Assembly: GCF_022631375.1 (NCBI RefSeq)
Contig: NZ_JALBGC010000007.1
Location: 1 to 64,000, forward strand
Length of the DNA stretch: 64,000 bases
Direction: 5' to 3'
Source of the DNA: Hymenobacter cyanobacteriorum
Lineage (GTDB): Bacteria; Bacteroidota; Bacteroidia; Cytophagales; Hymenobacteraceae
Shown: piece by piece, positions 32,001-38,981 of the stretch
Position numbering within the stretch: the stretch's first letter is position 1
How the letters are laid out: each line of letters opens with the position of its first letter
Notes under the pieces: generated by a model
Told to the model about the DNA's origin: nothing
The model's database searches: none
Seen by the model: the letters and a program-made list of their open reading frames with translations, nothing else
Made by a program: the position numbers and the translations under genes

Positions 32001-32659
32001 GCGTGGCCCCTTATGAAAAAGGTAGCCAGCGCAGGTAACTGTCCAATAGGCCCAGGCAACTTGGGTTCCAGCCGCAAATGCCTATCCGAATGCCGGAGCA
32101 AGCCCTGGCCGGCGGTACCCAGCCAGGCGTTGCCTTCGCGGTCTTCGAGCAGGCAGCTGATTTCGGTGCCGGCGGGCAGGCGCAGGTGGTAGCGGCGCAG
32201 GTAGCGGCCAATGGCGGCGGTATCGGCGGGTGGCGGGCCGTCGGCGGGCAGCCGCAGGCCGGGCGGCACGGCGGCGCGGGTGGTTTTCTGGAACGGGCCG
32301 ACGGCGGTTTTCTTCACCGAAATGCCGCCCTGGTAATGGCCCACCCAGAGCGCGCCGGTGGCAGGGTCCTCACGCAGGCTCACCACGAAATCTTCAGCCA
32401 GGCCGTTTTGCTGGGTGAAGGTTACGAAGCGGCTGCCATCGTAGCGCACCAGCCCGTCGCCGGTGCCCAGCCAGAGGTAGCCCTGCCGGTCCTGCACCAG
32501 CGCGTAGATGAATGGCGCGCGCAAGCCCTCCGTCGGCCCAAACTGCCGCAGAAACACCTGCTGCGCCTGCGCCGGCCGCGCGAGCACCAGTAGCAGCGCC
32601 AGCAGCCCGAGCAGCAGGCCCAGGCGGCGCACGTAGAGAAAGCGGAGCAGGAGTTTCAA
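29021..32659 (-). CDS. Hybrid sensor kinase: beta-propeller, Y_Y_Y, HisKA, HATPase, receiver, Hpt
   Basis: 1212 aa from a TTG at 32659, chosen because it starts the signal peptide (MKLLLRFLYVRRLG...ARPAQAQ); a TTG at 32749 or GTG at 32632 cannot be excluded. Order: a two-component-type periplasmic propeller (about 30-540, repeats like 'YLWLGTGDGLVRYDG' and 'GLWVGTEGDGLYNI'), Y_Y_Y domain (about 550-620), membrane helix 627-646, a coiled coil, HisKA with H707 ('NMSHEIRTPMNAV'), HATPase (about 805-920, 'DTGIGIPADKLGAIFEDF'), receiver with D999, a Thr/Ser/Pro/Asn linker, and Hpt with H1155 ('AHKLKGQVAYFG'). This is a complete phosphorelay in one chain, of the kind often used to sense polysaccharides. 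The downstream LytTR regulator is the likely target. Confidence 0.93.
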   Translation of the reverse strand: MKLLLRFLYVRRLGLLLGLLALLLVLARPAQAQQVFLRQFGPTEGLRAPFIYALVQDRQGYLWLGTGDGLVRYDGSRFVTFTQQNGLAEDFVVSLREDPATGALWVGHYQGGISVKKTAVGPFQKTTRAAVPPGLRLPADGPPPADTAAIGRYLRRYHLRLPAGTEISCLLEDREGNAWLGTAGQGLLRHSDRHLRLEPKLPGPIGQLPALATFFIRGHAEAWSTFGGNSFFLLRSEKLAPTELGNALAPPLPGEPVQIMLERPARQGGGMWLGTSTGLYSTSGPNQLPQPVQGLSNNLNISITALAYAPTSGLWVGTEGDGLYNIPNDPARPPRHYTTAEGLLHNTVTALLADRTGRIWVGSHDTGLAAFEPATQKFAAYRLTHTGLDISSFAEDADGRLWLATEGDGVFFKEPSKTWQPLGAALDSEYTYNLLPLPAGPAGPQLLLVHRQGLSLLDCLTRRLTPLAAEDDPLTRDLLGPAARATGPRGAAVAWLSTRAGLLRLDVAAARRHTAAPAPGLALTSAEVDGEYRPANALGWLSATRHRVGFTFQGVSLNPGEPLSYQHRLRGLSDEWSRPSTAGEAQFPGLDAGQYVFEARVRRGAAGPWSPVATSAFGIATPIWRTWWFRLAAALALAGFVYGLLRYRERQLRRTQYVLERTVRERTAELRQQKAHIEDINADLVVARDAAEASRRAKAQFLANMSHEIRTPMNAVIGLTNLLQATRPSTEQAEYLTAIESSSQNLLVIINDILDSSKMEAGKLTLEQVPFRLPEAVRRLSAMFKFATESKGLFLKVDVAPDVPAAVVGDSVRLNQILVNLVGNAIKFTRAGGVTVTAEVVKSETGHSLIRFAVRDTGIGIPADKLGAIFEDFSQANTSTTREFGGTGLGLSIARNLVQLHGGQLGVSSEEGVGSVFFFELPYEVADAQAAQPEAHAGLLTPFEPALRVLVAEDNALNQLVARKTLEAWNVQVVIAENGRLAVEAVANATQPYHAVLMDVQMPELDGYEASRRIRQQHPDAARLPIIGLTASVLPEDRALALAAGMNDTLAKPFEPAVLYARLAHFTGRNTAGTEATTATNEASVSPSTNPPIHQSTNSSVLIKPDWHLLEELAGGNEGFLRQIVNTFLAEAPALEALLTAACPDDPDALARTAHKLKGQVAYFGVPVLHTQLDELERAARHPALPYCEPLLGTIRQQLAELYPQLEERAGT
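29366..29397. repeat. Four tandem 8-base repeats inside the hybrid kinase gene
   Basis: attggtgg repeated four times without interruption, in the linker between receiver and Hpt. Because eight is not a multiple of three, gain or loss of one unit would shift the frame and remove the Hpt domain. Confidence 0.9.
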
Positions 32660-32793
32660 ACCGGAAAACGCCGGAGCTAGGTGGAACGGAGTCGCAAGGT
32701 AGAGCGGGGTAAGGTGGCGCTGGTTTCGTTTCCGATTGGCTGGGCGCAAGGCGGGTTGAAAGCGGAGGAATCCTCGATGGGAATAGATGGCGC

Positions 32794-32901
32794 GTCTGTC
32801 ATCCTGAGCGCAGCGAAGGACCTTATCATGCCTGAATTGATTGAATTATTGCAAATCGTTCGTTGGTGAGAAGGTCCTTTGCTGCGCTCAGGACGACAGA
32901 C
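32794..32901. repeat. Palindromic repeat, 35-base arms (CCTGAGCGCAGCGAAGGACC type)
   Basis: Arms 32794-32828 and 32867-32901 are inverted copies with three mismatches around about 38 bases. It ends eight bases before the stop of the OmpA-family gene and lies upstream of the kinase gene. Confidence 0.9.
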
Positions 32902-32908
32902 GCTAGCC

Positions 32909-34957
32909 TTACTTCGCCGTCACCTTGAACTCGGTGCGGCGGTTGAGCTGGCGGCCGAGCTTGGTGGTATTCGGCGCCACGGGCTGAGTTTCGCCGTAGC
33001 CGGCGGCGCTGAGGCGGGCGGCGGCGATTCCGTGCTGCGTGAGGTACGCCACCACGGCCTGGGCGCGGCGCTGGCTCAGGTCCTGGTTCATGGCGGCTTC
33101 GCCCACATCGTCGGTGTGGCCGGCCATTTCCAGCTTCAGGGCGGGCGTTTCGGTGAGAAGCTTCTGCAGGCGCTCGAGCTCGGCGGTGCTTTCGGGGCGC
33201 AGCGTGGCCTTGCCCGAGTCGAAGAAAATGTTGCGCAGCACGATGACGGTGCCTACTTCCAAGCGCTTGAGCGGAATGTCCTTGGTGACCTCGGCGAAGG
33301 CCGCGCCGGCGGGCAGGTCGAAGTTTTCGGAGTGAAAGAGGTAGCCGTCCTGCCGCACCACAATGCCGTAGTTGGTGCCCGAGGGCAAGCTCACCAGGTA
33401 GCGGCCCGAAACGGCGTTGCTGCGGAAAGTAGCAATGGTTTGGCCGGTGGCGTTGTCAATCAAATCAATGGCCGCATCGAGCGGCTGCCTGGTGGCGTCG
33501 TCGGTCACGGTGCCTTTCAGAATCGTTACCTGGGCCGTAGCCACGGCCACTGCCGGGGCCAGCACCGTTTGCTTGATGGGCGCCAGGCGCGAGGCCAGCA
33601 GCAGGTCTTCCTCGCTGAGCACGGGCGGCTTCTCGGGGCCCAGAAAGGTGATGCGGTAGATGTCCTTCGCACCCAACCCCCCAGGCCGCTCGCTGCTGTA
33701 GTAGCCGTGCCGGCCCGAAGCTGAGGTCACGAAAAACACGTCATCGTCGGGCGTGTTGATGGGCCAGCCCAGGTTTTCGGGCGGGCTCCACTTGCCGTTT
33801 TCCCACACCGATTTGAAGATGTCGTAGCCGCCCATTGTGTTGTGGCCTTCCGACGAAAAATACAGCGTCTTGCCATCCGGAGCCATAAACGCGCCTTCCT
33901 CGCCGCCCACGGTGTTGATGGCCGGGCCCAGGTTTTCGGGCGGCGCGTTGCCCTCCAGGCTCACCTTATAAATGTCGGAGCCGCCCGTGCCGCCCGGGCG
34001 GTCGCTCACGAAGTACAGTGTGCGGCCGTCGGGCGAGTAGCTGGCCGAGCTTTCGTGGGCGCTGGTATTGATGCGCGAGCCCAGGCGGCGCGGTTTCTCC
34101 CATGTGCGGCCGCCGAGGGAAGTTTCGAGCAGGTCGCCGCCGTTGCTGCCCACGTACACGAGCATGCGCTGGCCGTCGGGCGAGAGGCCCACGGTGGCGT
34201 TATGGTCGTCGGTGTTCACGGGCGAGCCCAGGTTTTCGGCCGGGCTCCAGGCTTTGCCGCGCCAGCTGGCCTGGTAAATGTCTTCGAAGTAGCTGTCGGT
34301 GGCTGGGTCCTTCTTGCCGCCCGTCGAGCCCGTGCGGCGCGACGTGATGAGGATGGTCGCCTCGTCGGCCGACACCACCGGGCCGTAGTCCGAGCCGGCC
34401 GAATTCAGCTCCGGCCCGGCGTTGTCGATGAACACGCGCACGGGGTGGGCCATCAGCTGCTGGCCGGTGCGGCACTCCTGCAGGTGGCGCTGGATTTCGG
34501 CGGCTGTGTAGGGCGGCTCGCTGCGGCGGTCGGCGGCGGGCAGGGGCGGGGCGAGCTGGTATTCGGTCATGGCCTCGCGCCACTTGGCGCTTAGGTGCAG
34601 GGCGCGGGCCAGTAGGTAATGGGTGCGCGGGTCGGCGGTGGCATCGAGCTTGGCGGCCTTTTGCAGGTAGGGCAGGGCGGCCGTTTTGGTGGCCGAGTGC
34701 AGGAAGCAGTCGCCGATTTTCACATTCAGCACCGCGTTGTTGGGGTTAAATTCCTGGGCGGCCAGCAGGTGCGGCAGGGCCTGCCCGTAGCGCGGCGGGT
34801 CGGCAAAGTATTCCTGCTCGGCGGCTTTCAGCTCGCGCTGGGCTTCGCGCAGGCCGTCTTTGTTGTCACCAAAGTTGTCTTTGCTGAACTCGACGCTTTG
34901 CGCGGCGGCCGTGCCGGCCAGGAGGAGCAGGAAGAGCAGACGTGGGAGGAAAGGCAT
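32909..34957 (-). CDS. OmpA-family protein with TPR, PD40 propeller and CarboxypepD-like domain (PorE-like)
   Basis: 682 aa from the ATG at 34957 (signal peptide ...AGTAAAQ; upstream in-frame codons reach into a palindromic repeat). Order: TPR-type helices (about 25-160), a PD40/WD40-like propeller (about 180-450, 'YSPDGRTLYFVSDRPGG', 'APDGKTLYFSSEGHNTMGG'), a carboxypeptidase-regulatory-like sandwich (about 475-560, 'LKGTVTDDATRQPLDAAIDL'), and an OmpA peptidoglycan-binding domain (about 565-680, 'FFDSGKATLRPESTAELERL', 'GHTDDVGEAAMNQDLSQRRA', 'GRQLNRRTEF'). This order equals that of PorE, which ties the type IX secretion system to peptidoglycan. Similar proteins exist outside T9SS, so PorE itself is a strong but unproven call. 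Confidence 0.82.
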   Translation of the reverse strand: MPFLPRLLFLLLLAGTAAAQSVEFSKDNFGDNKDGLREAQRELKAAEQEYFADPPRYGQALPHLLAAQEFNPNNAVLNVKIGDCFLHSATKTAALPYLQKAAKLDATADPRTHYLLARALHLSAKWREAMTEYQLAPPLPAADRRSEPPYTAAEIQRHLQECRTGQQLMAHPVRVFIDNAGPELNSAGSDYGPVVSADEATILITSRRTGSTGGKKDPATDSYFEDIYQASWRGKAWSPAENLGSPVNTDDHNATVGLSPDGQRMLVYVGSNGGDLLETSLGGRTWEKPRRLGSRINTSAHESSASYSPDGRTLYFVSDRPGGTGGSDIYKVSLEGNAPPENLGPAINTVGGEEGAFMAPDGKTLYFSSEGHNTMGGYDIFKSVWENGKWSPPENLGWPINTPDDDVFFVTSASGRHGYYSSERPGGLGAKDIYRITFLGPEKPPVLSEEDLLLASRLAPIKQTVLAPAVAVATAQVTILKGTVTDDATRQPLDAAIDLIDNATGQTIATFRSNAVSGRYLVSLPSGTNYGIVVRQDGYLFHSENFDLPAGAAFAEVTKDIPLKRLEVGTVIVLRNIFFDSGKATLRPESTAELERLQKLLTETPALKLEMAGHTDDVGEAAMNQDLSQRRAQAVVAYLTQHGIAAARLSAAGYGETQPVAPNTTKLGRQLNRRTEFKVTAK

Positions 34958-34981
34958 TGGAAGGACATTAGGAGTAGTGGC

Positions 34982-35080
34982 CGTCATGCTGAGCGCAGCC
35001 GAAGCATCGCTACCGCTTCGCGGCATTGGCATTGAATTGCTGAGCGCAGTAGAGATGCTTCGACTGCGCTCAGCATGACG
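34982..35080. repeat. Palindromic repeat, 32-base arms (GAAGCATC type)
   Basis: Arms 34982-35013 and 35049-35080 are inverted copies with two mismatches around 35 bases. The arms combine the 'gctgagcgcag' part of one repeat type with the 'gaagcatc...gtagaga' part of the element at 14077-14171. It lies between the TPR gene and the OmpA gene. Confidence 0.9.
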
Positions 35081-35108
35081 TTCGGTGATGGAGCATCAAG
35101 CGTCGGTC

Positions 35109-36182
35109 TTAGTCATCAGCCTCGCCCGCGCAGCCAGCAGCTGCGGCGTAGCTGTTGCCCACGGGCAGGCCCAGCGCGGCGGCTTTGCGCCAGTCCTGGC
35201 AGGCTTCGTCGGCCTGGCGCAGCATTTCGCGGGCGTGGCCGCGGTTGAGGTAGGCCTCGGCGTAGTCAGGCTTCAACTTGATGGCCTGGCTGGCATCGGA
35301 CGCGGCATCGGCGTATTTCTCCAGCTTGAGCTGGGCGGCGGCCCGGTTGTTCCAGGCAAAAGCGTAAGCAGAATTCAGCTGCAAAGCCTGGCTGAAATCC
35401 GCAATAGCACCCTTGTAGTCCTTGTTGTCGAAGCGGGCGCTGCCCCGGTTGGTCCAGGCCAGCGGGTTGTCAGCTTTCTGGGCCAGGTAAGCGTCGTAAT
35501 CCTTAATCGCCTGGGGCAGCTGGCCGGCGCGGCGGGCGGCAGCGGCCCGGTTCAGCAGGGCCGCCAGCAGGTCGGGCTGCAAGGCCAGCGCCTGGGTGTA
35601 GTCCTGCACGGCGGCGGCGTAGTTGCCCAGCTTCTGCTGGGTGCTGGCGCGGTCGTGGTAGGCGTAGGCCAGCTTGCCATCGGCCTGAATGGCCCCGTTG
35701 AAATCGGCCAGCGCGGCCTGGAAATCCTCTTTCTCGAAACGCAGCACGCCGCGGTTGTACCAGGCCGGCGCGTAGTCGGGCTTGGCTTTAAGGGCTTCGG
35801 AATAGTCAGTTTCGGCCTCGGCGAGCTGCTTTTGGGCTTCGTGGGTACGGCCCCGGCCAAAGTAGCCGGCGTAGCTGCCGGGCTCCAGCTTCAGGGCCTG
35901 GTCGTAGTCGGCGAGGGCGGCGGGGTAGTCCTTCAGCTCGAAGCGGGTGGCGGCGCGGTTGGTATAGGCGGCGGCAAAGTCGGGCCGGGCGGCAATGGCT
36001 TGGTCGAAGCTGGCTAGCGCTGCCGGGTAGCGCTGCTGGCTGAAGCTGGCCAGGCCGCTGTTGTACGCCTTTTCGGCCAGCTGCGGACCGGGTAGTGTGC
36101 TGGCCCGCACCGAATCGACCTGCGCGCGAGCAGCGAACGAACTGCCCAGCAACACGAAAAAAAGCAGACATTTTTGCATCAT
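35109..36182 (-). CDS. Secreted TPR-repeat protein
   Basis: 357 aa from the ATG at 36182 (a second ATG follows directly). Signal peptide 1-20 (ending AARAQ). About nine TPR units of 34 residues follow, with repeated pattern 'AAYTNRAATRFELKDYPAAL', 'AWYNRGVLRFEKEDFQAAL', 'AYLNRGHAREML'; the last unit ends in 'EACQDWRKAAALG'. TPR arrays serve as protein-binding scaffolds, here in the periplasm. A short C-terminal tail ('AAAAGCAGEADD') follows. It precedes the PorE-like gene on the same strand but with a palindromic repeat between them, so it may be separately transcribed. Confidence 0.88.
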   Translation of the reverse strand: MMQKCLLFFVLLGSSFAARAQVDSVRASTLPGPQLAEKAYNSGLASFSQQRYPAALASFDQAIAARPDFAAAYTNRAATRFELKDYPAALADYDQALKLEPGSYAGYFGRGRTHEAQKQLAEAETDYSEALKAKPDYAPAWYNRGVLRFEKEDFQAALADFNGAIQADGKLAYAYHDRASTQQKLGNYAAAVQDYTQALALQPDLLAALLNRAAAARRAGQLPQAIKDYDAYLAQKADNPLAWTNRGSARFDNKDYKGAIADFSQALQLNSAYAFAWNNRAAAQLKLEKYADAASDASQAIKLKPDYAEAYLNRGHAREMLRQADEACQDWRKAAALGLPVGNSYAAAAGCAGEADD

Positions 36183-36280
36183 AGCCGGAAGGGAATTGGA
36201 CTGTAGCGTATTGACTGCCAATATATTGGATTTTTTAATTCCAACGTCATTACGCCCGACTTCTCCCGGCCCGAAAAAAT

Positions 36281-37333
36281 CTAGTTGCCTTTCTGCTTTT
36301 TCGCTTTACCAAACAAGCTTTTGGCCAGTATCATGTGCGCCCCGCGGGTACCGTCCACTACCTGCGTCACGTCGAGGTCGCCGGCCACGCTGCACAGCAT
36401 GTAGGCATCGTCGCGGCTGAGGTGCTTTTCGGTTGCCAGAAAGGCAATCATCTCACGTACTGCGTCTTTGGCGGCTAGAGTCAGGTCTTCGTTCAGGCCC
36501 ATACTAATGTAGGCGGTGGGCGTTTCGGCCCGGGGCAGGGTCAGGTGCATGTCCTTACGCACGATGAATTGCAGCGTGCCCGTGAGCGAGGTTTCCAGCC
36601 CGGTGATGTCGACTTCGCCGTTGCCCTGGCCGGCGTGGCCGTCGCCCACAAAAAACAACGCCCCCGCCGCGTGCACCGGCAAATACAGCGTGCTGCCGGC
36701 CACCAGCTCCTTGTTGTCGAGGTTGCCGCCGTGGATGCCGGGCGGCGCGCTGTTTACGCGGCCCGACGCGGCCGGCGGGGCCACGCCCATGCTCCCGAAA
36801 AATGGCCGTAGCGGAACCTCAACACCCGGCAGAAAGTGCGCCACCATCTTCTTTTTATCGAGCGGAATGATGCGCATTTTGGCGTAGCCGAAATCCTCCG
36901 GAATAAAGCCGCTTTTGGCCCCAAAGGCGTTGTAGGCGTAGGGAATGGCCAGCTCGACAGCCTGAATGCGGACTTCGAGTACGTCGCCCGGCTCGGCCCC
37001 TTCCACGAAAATGGGACCGGTGAGGATGTGGCCGCCCGGTCCTTTGTTGGTCACGTGCTCCACAATGTCGCGCAGGTTGGGCTCGACCTGCGCGGCGGGC
37101 AGGCCTGCGCCTTCCAGCCGCGCCGGGGTGGAGGTGATGAGCGTGTGCACCCGCACGGTTTCGCCCGATTTGATGCGCAGCACGGGCGGCGCGGCGGCAT
37201 CGTAGTAGCCCCAGGCGGCCGTAGCAGGCGTAATGGCCAGCTCGTGAGTGGCCGCTTTCTGGGCCTGCACGCGCAAGGAGAGAGCCATTGGCAGCAAAAC
37301 GGCCAGCAGAAATCGTGATGTGGGGAAGTTCAT
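36281..37333 (-). CDS. Acetamidase/formamidase family protein, exported
   Basis: 350 aa from the ATG at 37333, which opens a signal peptide (MNFPTSRFLLAVLL...RVQAQ). The frame is open for 55 more codons upstream, also with a hydrophobic stretch, and a promoter lies at 37574-37604, so the longer form is possible. Family signatures: 'NKGPGGHILTGPIFVEGAEP' followed by 'GDVLEVRI', 'FFGSMGVAPP', 'PPGIHGGNLDNKEL', 'LPVHAAGALFFVGDGHAGQG' then 'NGEVDITGLE'. These hydrolases cleave formamide or short-chain amides to ammonia and acid and use metal-bound His/Asp residues in the GDGHAxQG loop. A periplasmic location is unusual but common in Bacteroidota copies. Confidence 0.9.
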   Translation of the reverse strand: MNFPTSRFLLAVLLPMALSLRVQAQKAATHELAITPATAAWGYYDAAAPPVLRIKSGETVRVHTLITSTPARLEGAGLPAAQVEPNLRDIVEHVTNKGPGGHILTGPIFVEGAEPGDVLEVRIQAVELAIPYAYNAFGAKSGFIPEDFGYAKMRIIPLDKKKMVAHFLPGVEVPLRPFFGSMGVAPPAASGRVNSAPPGIHGGNLDNKELVAGSTLYLPVHAAGALFFVGDGHAGQGNGEVDITGLETSLTGTLQFIVRKDMHLTLPRAETPTAYISMGLNEDLTLAAKDAVREMIAFLATEKHLSRDDAYMLCSVAGDLDVTQVVDGTRGAHMILAKSLFGKAKKQKGN

Positions 37334-37766
37334 GCCGGTAAGTTCGCACCGCACGGGCCATTGGGCGGCCTTGGAAGCCGGCGCCACTAGGTTTTGTGCA
37401 GCAATTGCCTTGGCCGCTGGCGGCAGCAATATGCTCAGTTGGAGGAATGCCGCAACAAAAAAGCCATTTCCAGCTTGGAAACAGCTTTGCAAAGCCATTT
37501 TATTATTATGTTAATCTAGTGCGGAGACTTTAAAAGCAGCTCAATGCTGGTAGCATCGGCCAAGGCATTTGGGCAAAAGTAGCGCGTCAGGGCAGAGTTG
37601 CAAACGCTTTAACTTGTTGCCATAGGCAGAGTAGGAGGGGAGAAGCCAAATGCCGAGAGTATGCCGATTCACGCACCACTGCCCGGCCCGGCCGAAATTG
37701 CGCGGCCGGCCAGCCATTGGGCCGCGCCGTTTGTTAAACCCACGCCCTTCTTCCTGCCGCTCCCTC
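37334..37766. other. Divergent intergenic region
   Basis: Lies between the amidase gene (minus) and the ThiF-rhodanese gene (plus). It carries a very good minus-strand promoter at 37574-37604, giving a leader of about 235 bases to the chosen amidase start. No structured RNA was recognised. The amidase frame remains open to 37498. No plus-strand promoter was found. Confidence 0.5.
37574..37604 (-). promoter_or_regulatory. Consensus Bacteroidota promoter for the amidase gene
   Basis: Minus strand: TTTG at 37601-37604, exactly 19 bases of spacer, then TACTTTTG (37574-37581). This is a full match to TTTG-N19-TAnnTTTG, the best in the window. Confidence 0.75.
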
Positions 37767-38870
37767 ATGAACCCGACCGACCCCACGCTCTCCGCCGCCG
37801 AAACCACCCGCTACAGCCGCCACCTGCGGCTGCCCGAAATCGGCCTGGCCGGCCAGCACAAGCTCAAAGCCGCCCGCGTGCTGGTGGTGGGCTGCGGCGG
37901 GCTGGGCTGTCCGGTGCTGCAATACCTGGCCGCGGCCGGCGTGGGTACGCTGGGCCTGCTCGATTTTGATACCGTGGACGAAAGCAACCTGCAGCGCCAG
38001 GTGCTCTACGGCCCGGCCGATGTGGGCCGCCCCAAAGCCGTGGTAGCCGCCGAAAAGCTGCGCTCCCAGAACCCCTTCATCGCGCTGCAGGTGCACCAGG
38101 AGTTGCTCACGGCCGCCAACGCCCTCTCGCTGTTCGGCGGCTACGACCTGGTGCTGGACTGCTCCGACAACTTCGCCACCCGCTACCTGGTGAGCGACGC
38201 CTGCGTGGTGCTGAGCAAGCCGCTGGTATTTGGGGCCATTTTCAAGTTTGAGGGGCAGGTGACGGTGTTCAACTACCAGAACGGGCCCACCTACCGCTGC
38301 CTGCACCCCGTGCCGCCCGCCCCCGGCGAAGCCCCCAACTGTGCCCAGATTGGCGTGCTGGGCGTGCTGCCCGGCCTGCTGGGCACCATGCAGGCCGCCG
38401 AGGCGCTGAAAATCATTTTGGAAATTGGCGAGGTGCTCAGTGGCCGGCTGCTGCTGGTCGATGCGCTGAGCATGCGTTTCCAAACCATCCGCTTCCGGCC
38501 CGTGGCCGCCAACCAGCAGCTCACAAAGCTGGCCACCGACTACGCGGCTTTTTGCAGCGAAGCGCCGCTGGCAGCCGCGCCGGTTCGGGCACCGGAAATA
38601 ACGGCCGACGAGCTGAAGGAATGGCAGCACGCCGGCCGCCCGCTGGTACTGCTGGACGTGCGCGAGCCCCACGAGCACGCCCGGCGCAGCATTGGCGGGC
38701 AGCTGCTGCCGCTGGGGCAGCTGGCGGCGCGGCTGGCCGAAATTGAAGCCGGGGTGCCGGTGGTGGTGCACTGCGCCAGCGGCGTGCGCAGCCAGCAGGC
38801 CGCCCGGCTGCTGCGCGAAAAAGGCTTTGCCGACGTGTATTCGCTGCGCAACGGGCTGGCCGATTACTAA
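37767..38870 (+). CDS. HesA/MoeB/ThiF family adenylyltransferase with rhodanese domain
   Basis: 367 aa from the ATG at 37767, placed right before the conserved 'RYSRHLRLPEIGLAGQ'. E1-like domain 1-255: nucleotide-binding 'VLVVGCGGLGCPVLQYLAAA', 'DFDTVDESNLQRQVLY', 'DLVLDCSDNFATRYLVSDAC' and 'YRCLHPVPP'. Rhodanese domain about 268-367 with active-site Cys in 'VVHCASGVRSQQAA'. Proteins of this type adenylate the C-terminal Gly of ThiS/MoaD-like carriers and then pass sulphur to them, for thiamine, molybdopterin or other pathways. The C-terminal CxxC of classical MoeB is not seen. No carrier protein or thi/moa gene is nearby, so the pathway is open. Confidence 0.9.
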   Translation: MNPTDPTLSAAETTRYSRHLRLPEIGLAGQHKLKAARVLVVGCGGLGCPVLQYLAAAGVGTLGLLDFDTVDESNLQRQVLYGPADVGRPKAVVAAEKLRSQNPFIALQVHQELLTAANALSLFGGYDLVLDCSDNFATRYLVSDACVVLSKPLVFGAIFKFEGQVTVFNYQNGPTYRCLHPVPPAPGEAPNCAQIGVLGVLPGLLGTMQAAEALKIILEIGEVLSGRLLLVDALSMRFQTIRFRPVAANQQLTKLATDYAAFCSEAPLAAAPVRAPEITADELKEWQHAGRPLVLLDVREPHEHARRSIGGQLLPLGQLAARLAEIEAGVPVVVHCASGVRSQQAARLLREKGFADVYSLRNGLADY

Positions 38871-38981
38871 GTAGGCTGCCGGCCGGGCAGGGTATAGCTG
38901 TTCGCTAATATGCCGGAATTACCCCATCTTTACAGTTAGTACGGGAAACCTGCCGCCTTCTTCCCGGCTGCCCGCCCCCGC

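Noticed and set aside
37541..37807. 88-codon minus-strand ORF
   Set aside because: It overlaps both the consensus amidase promoter and the 5' end of the ThiF gene, and its translation has no recognisable features.
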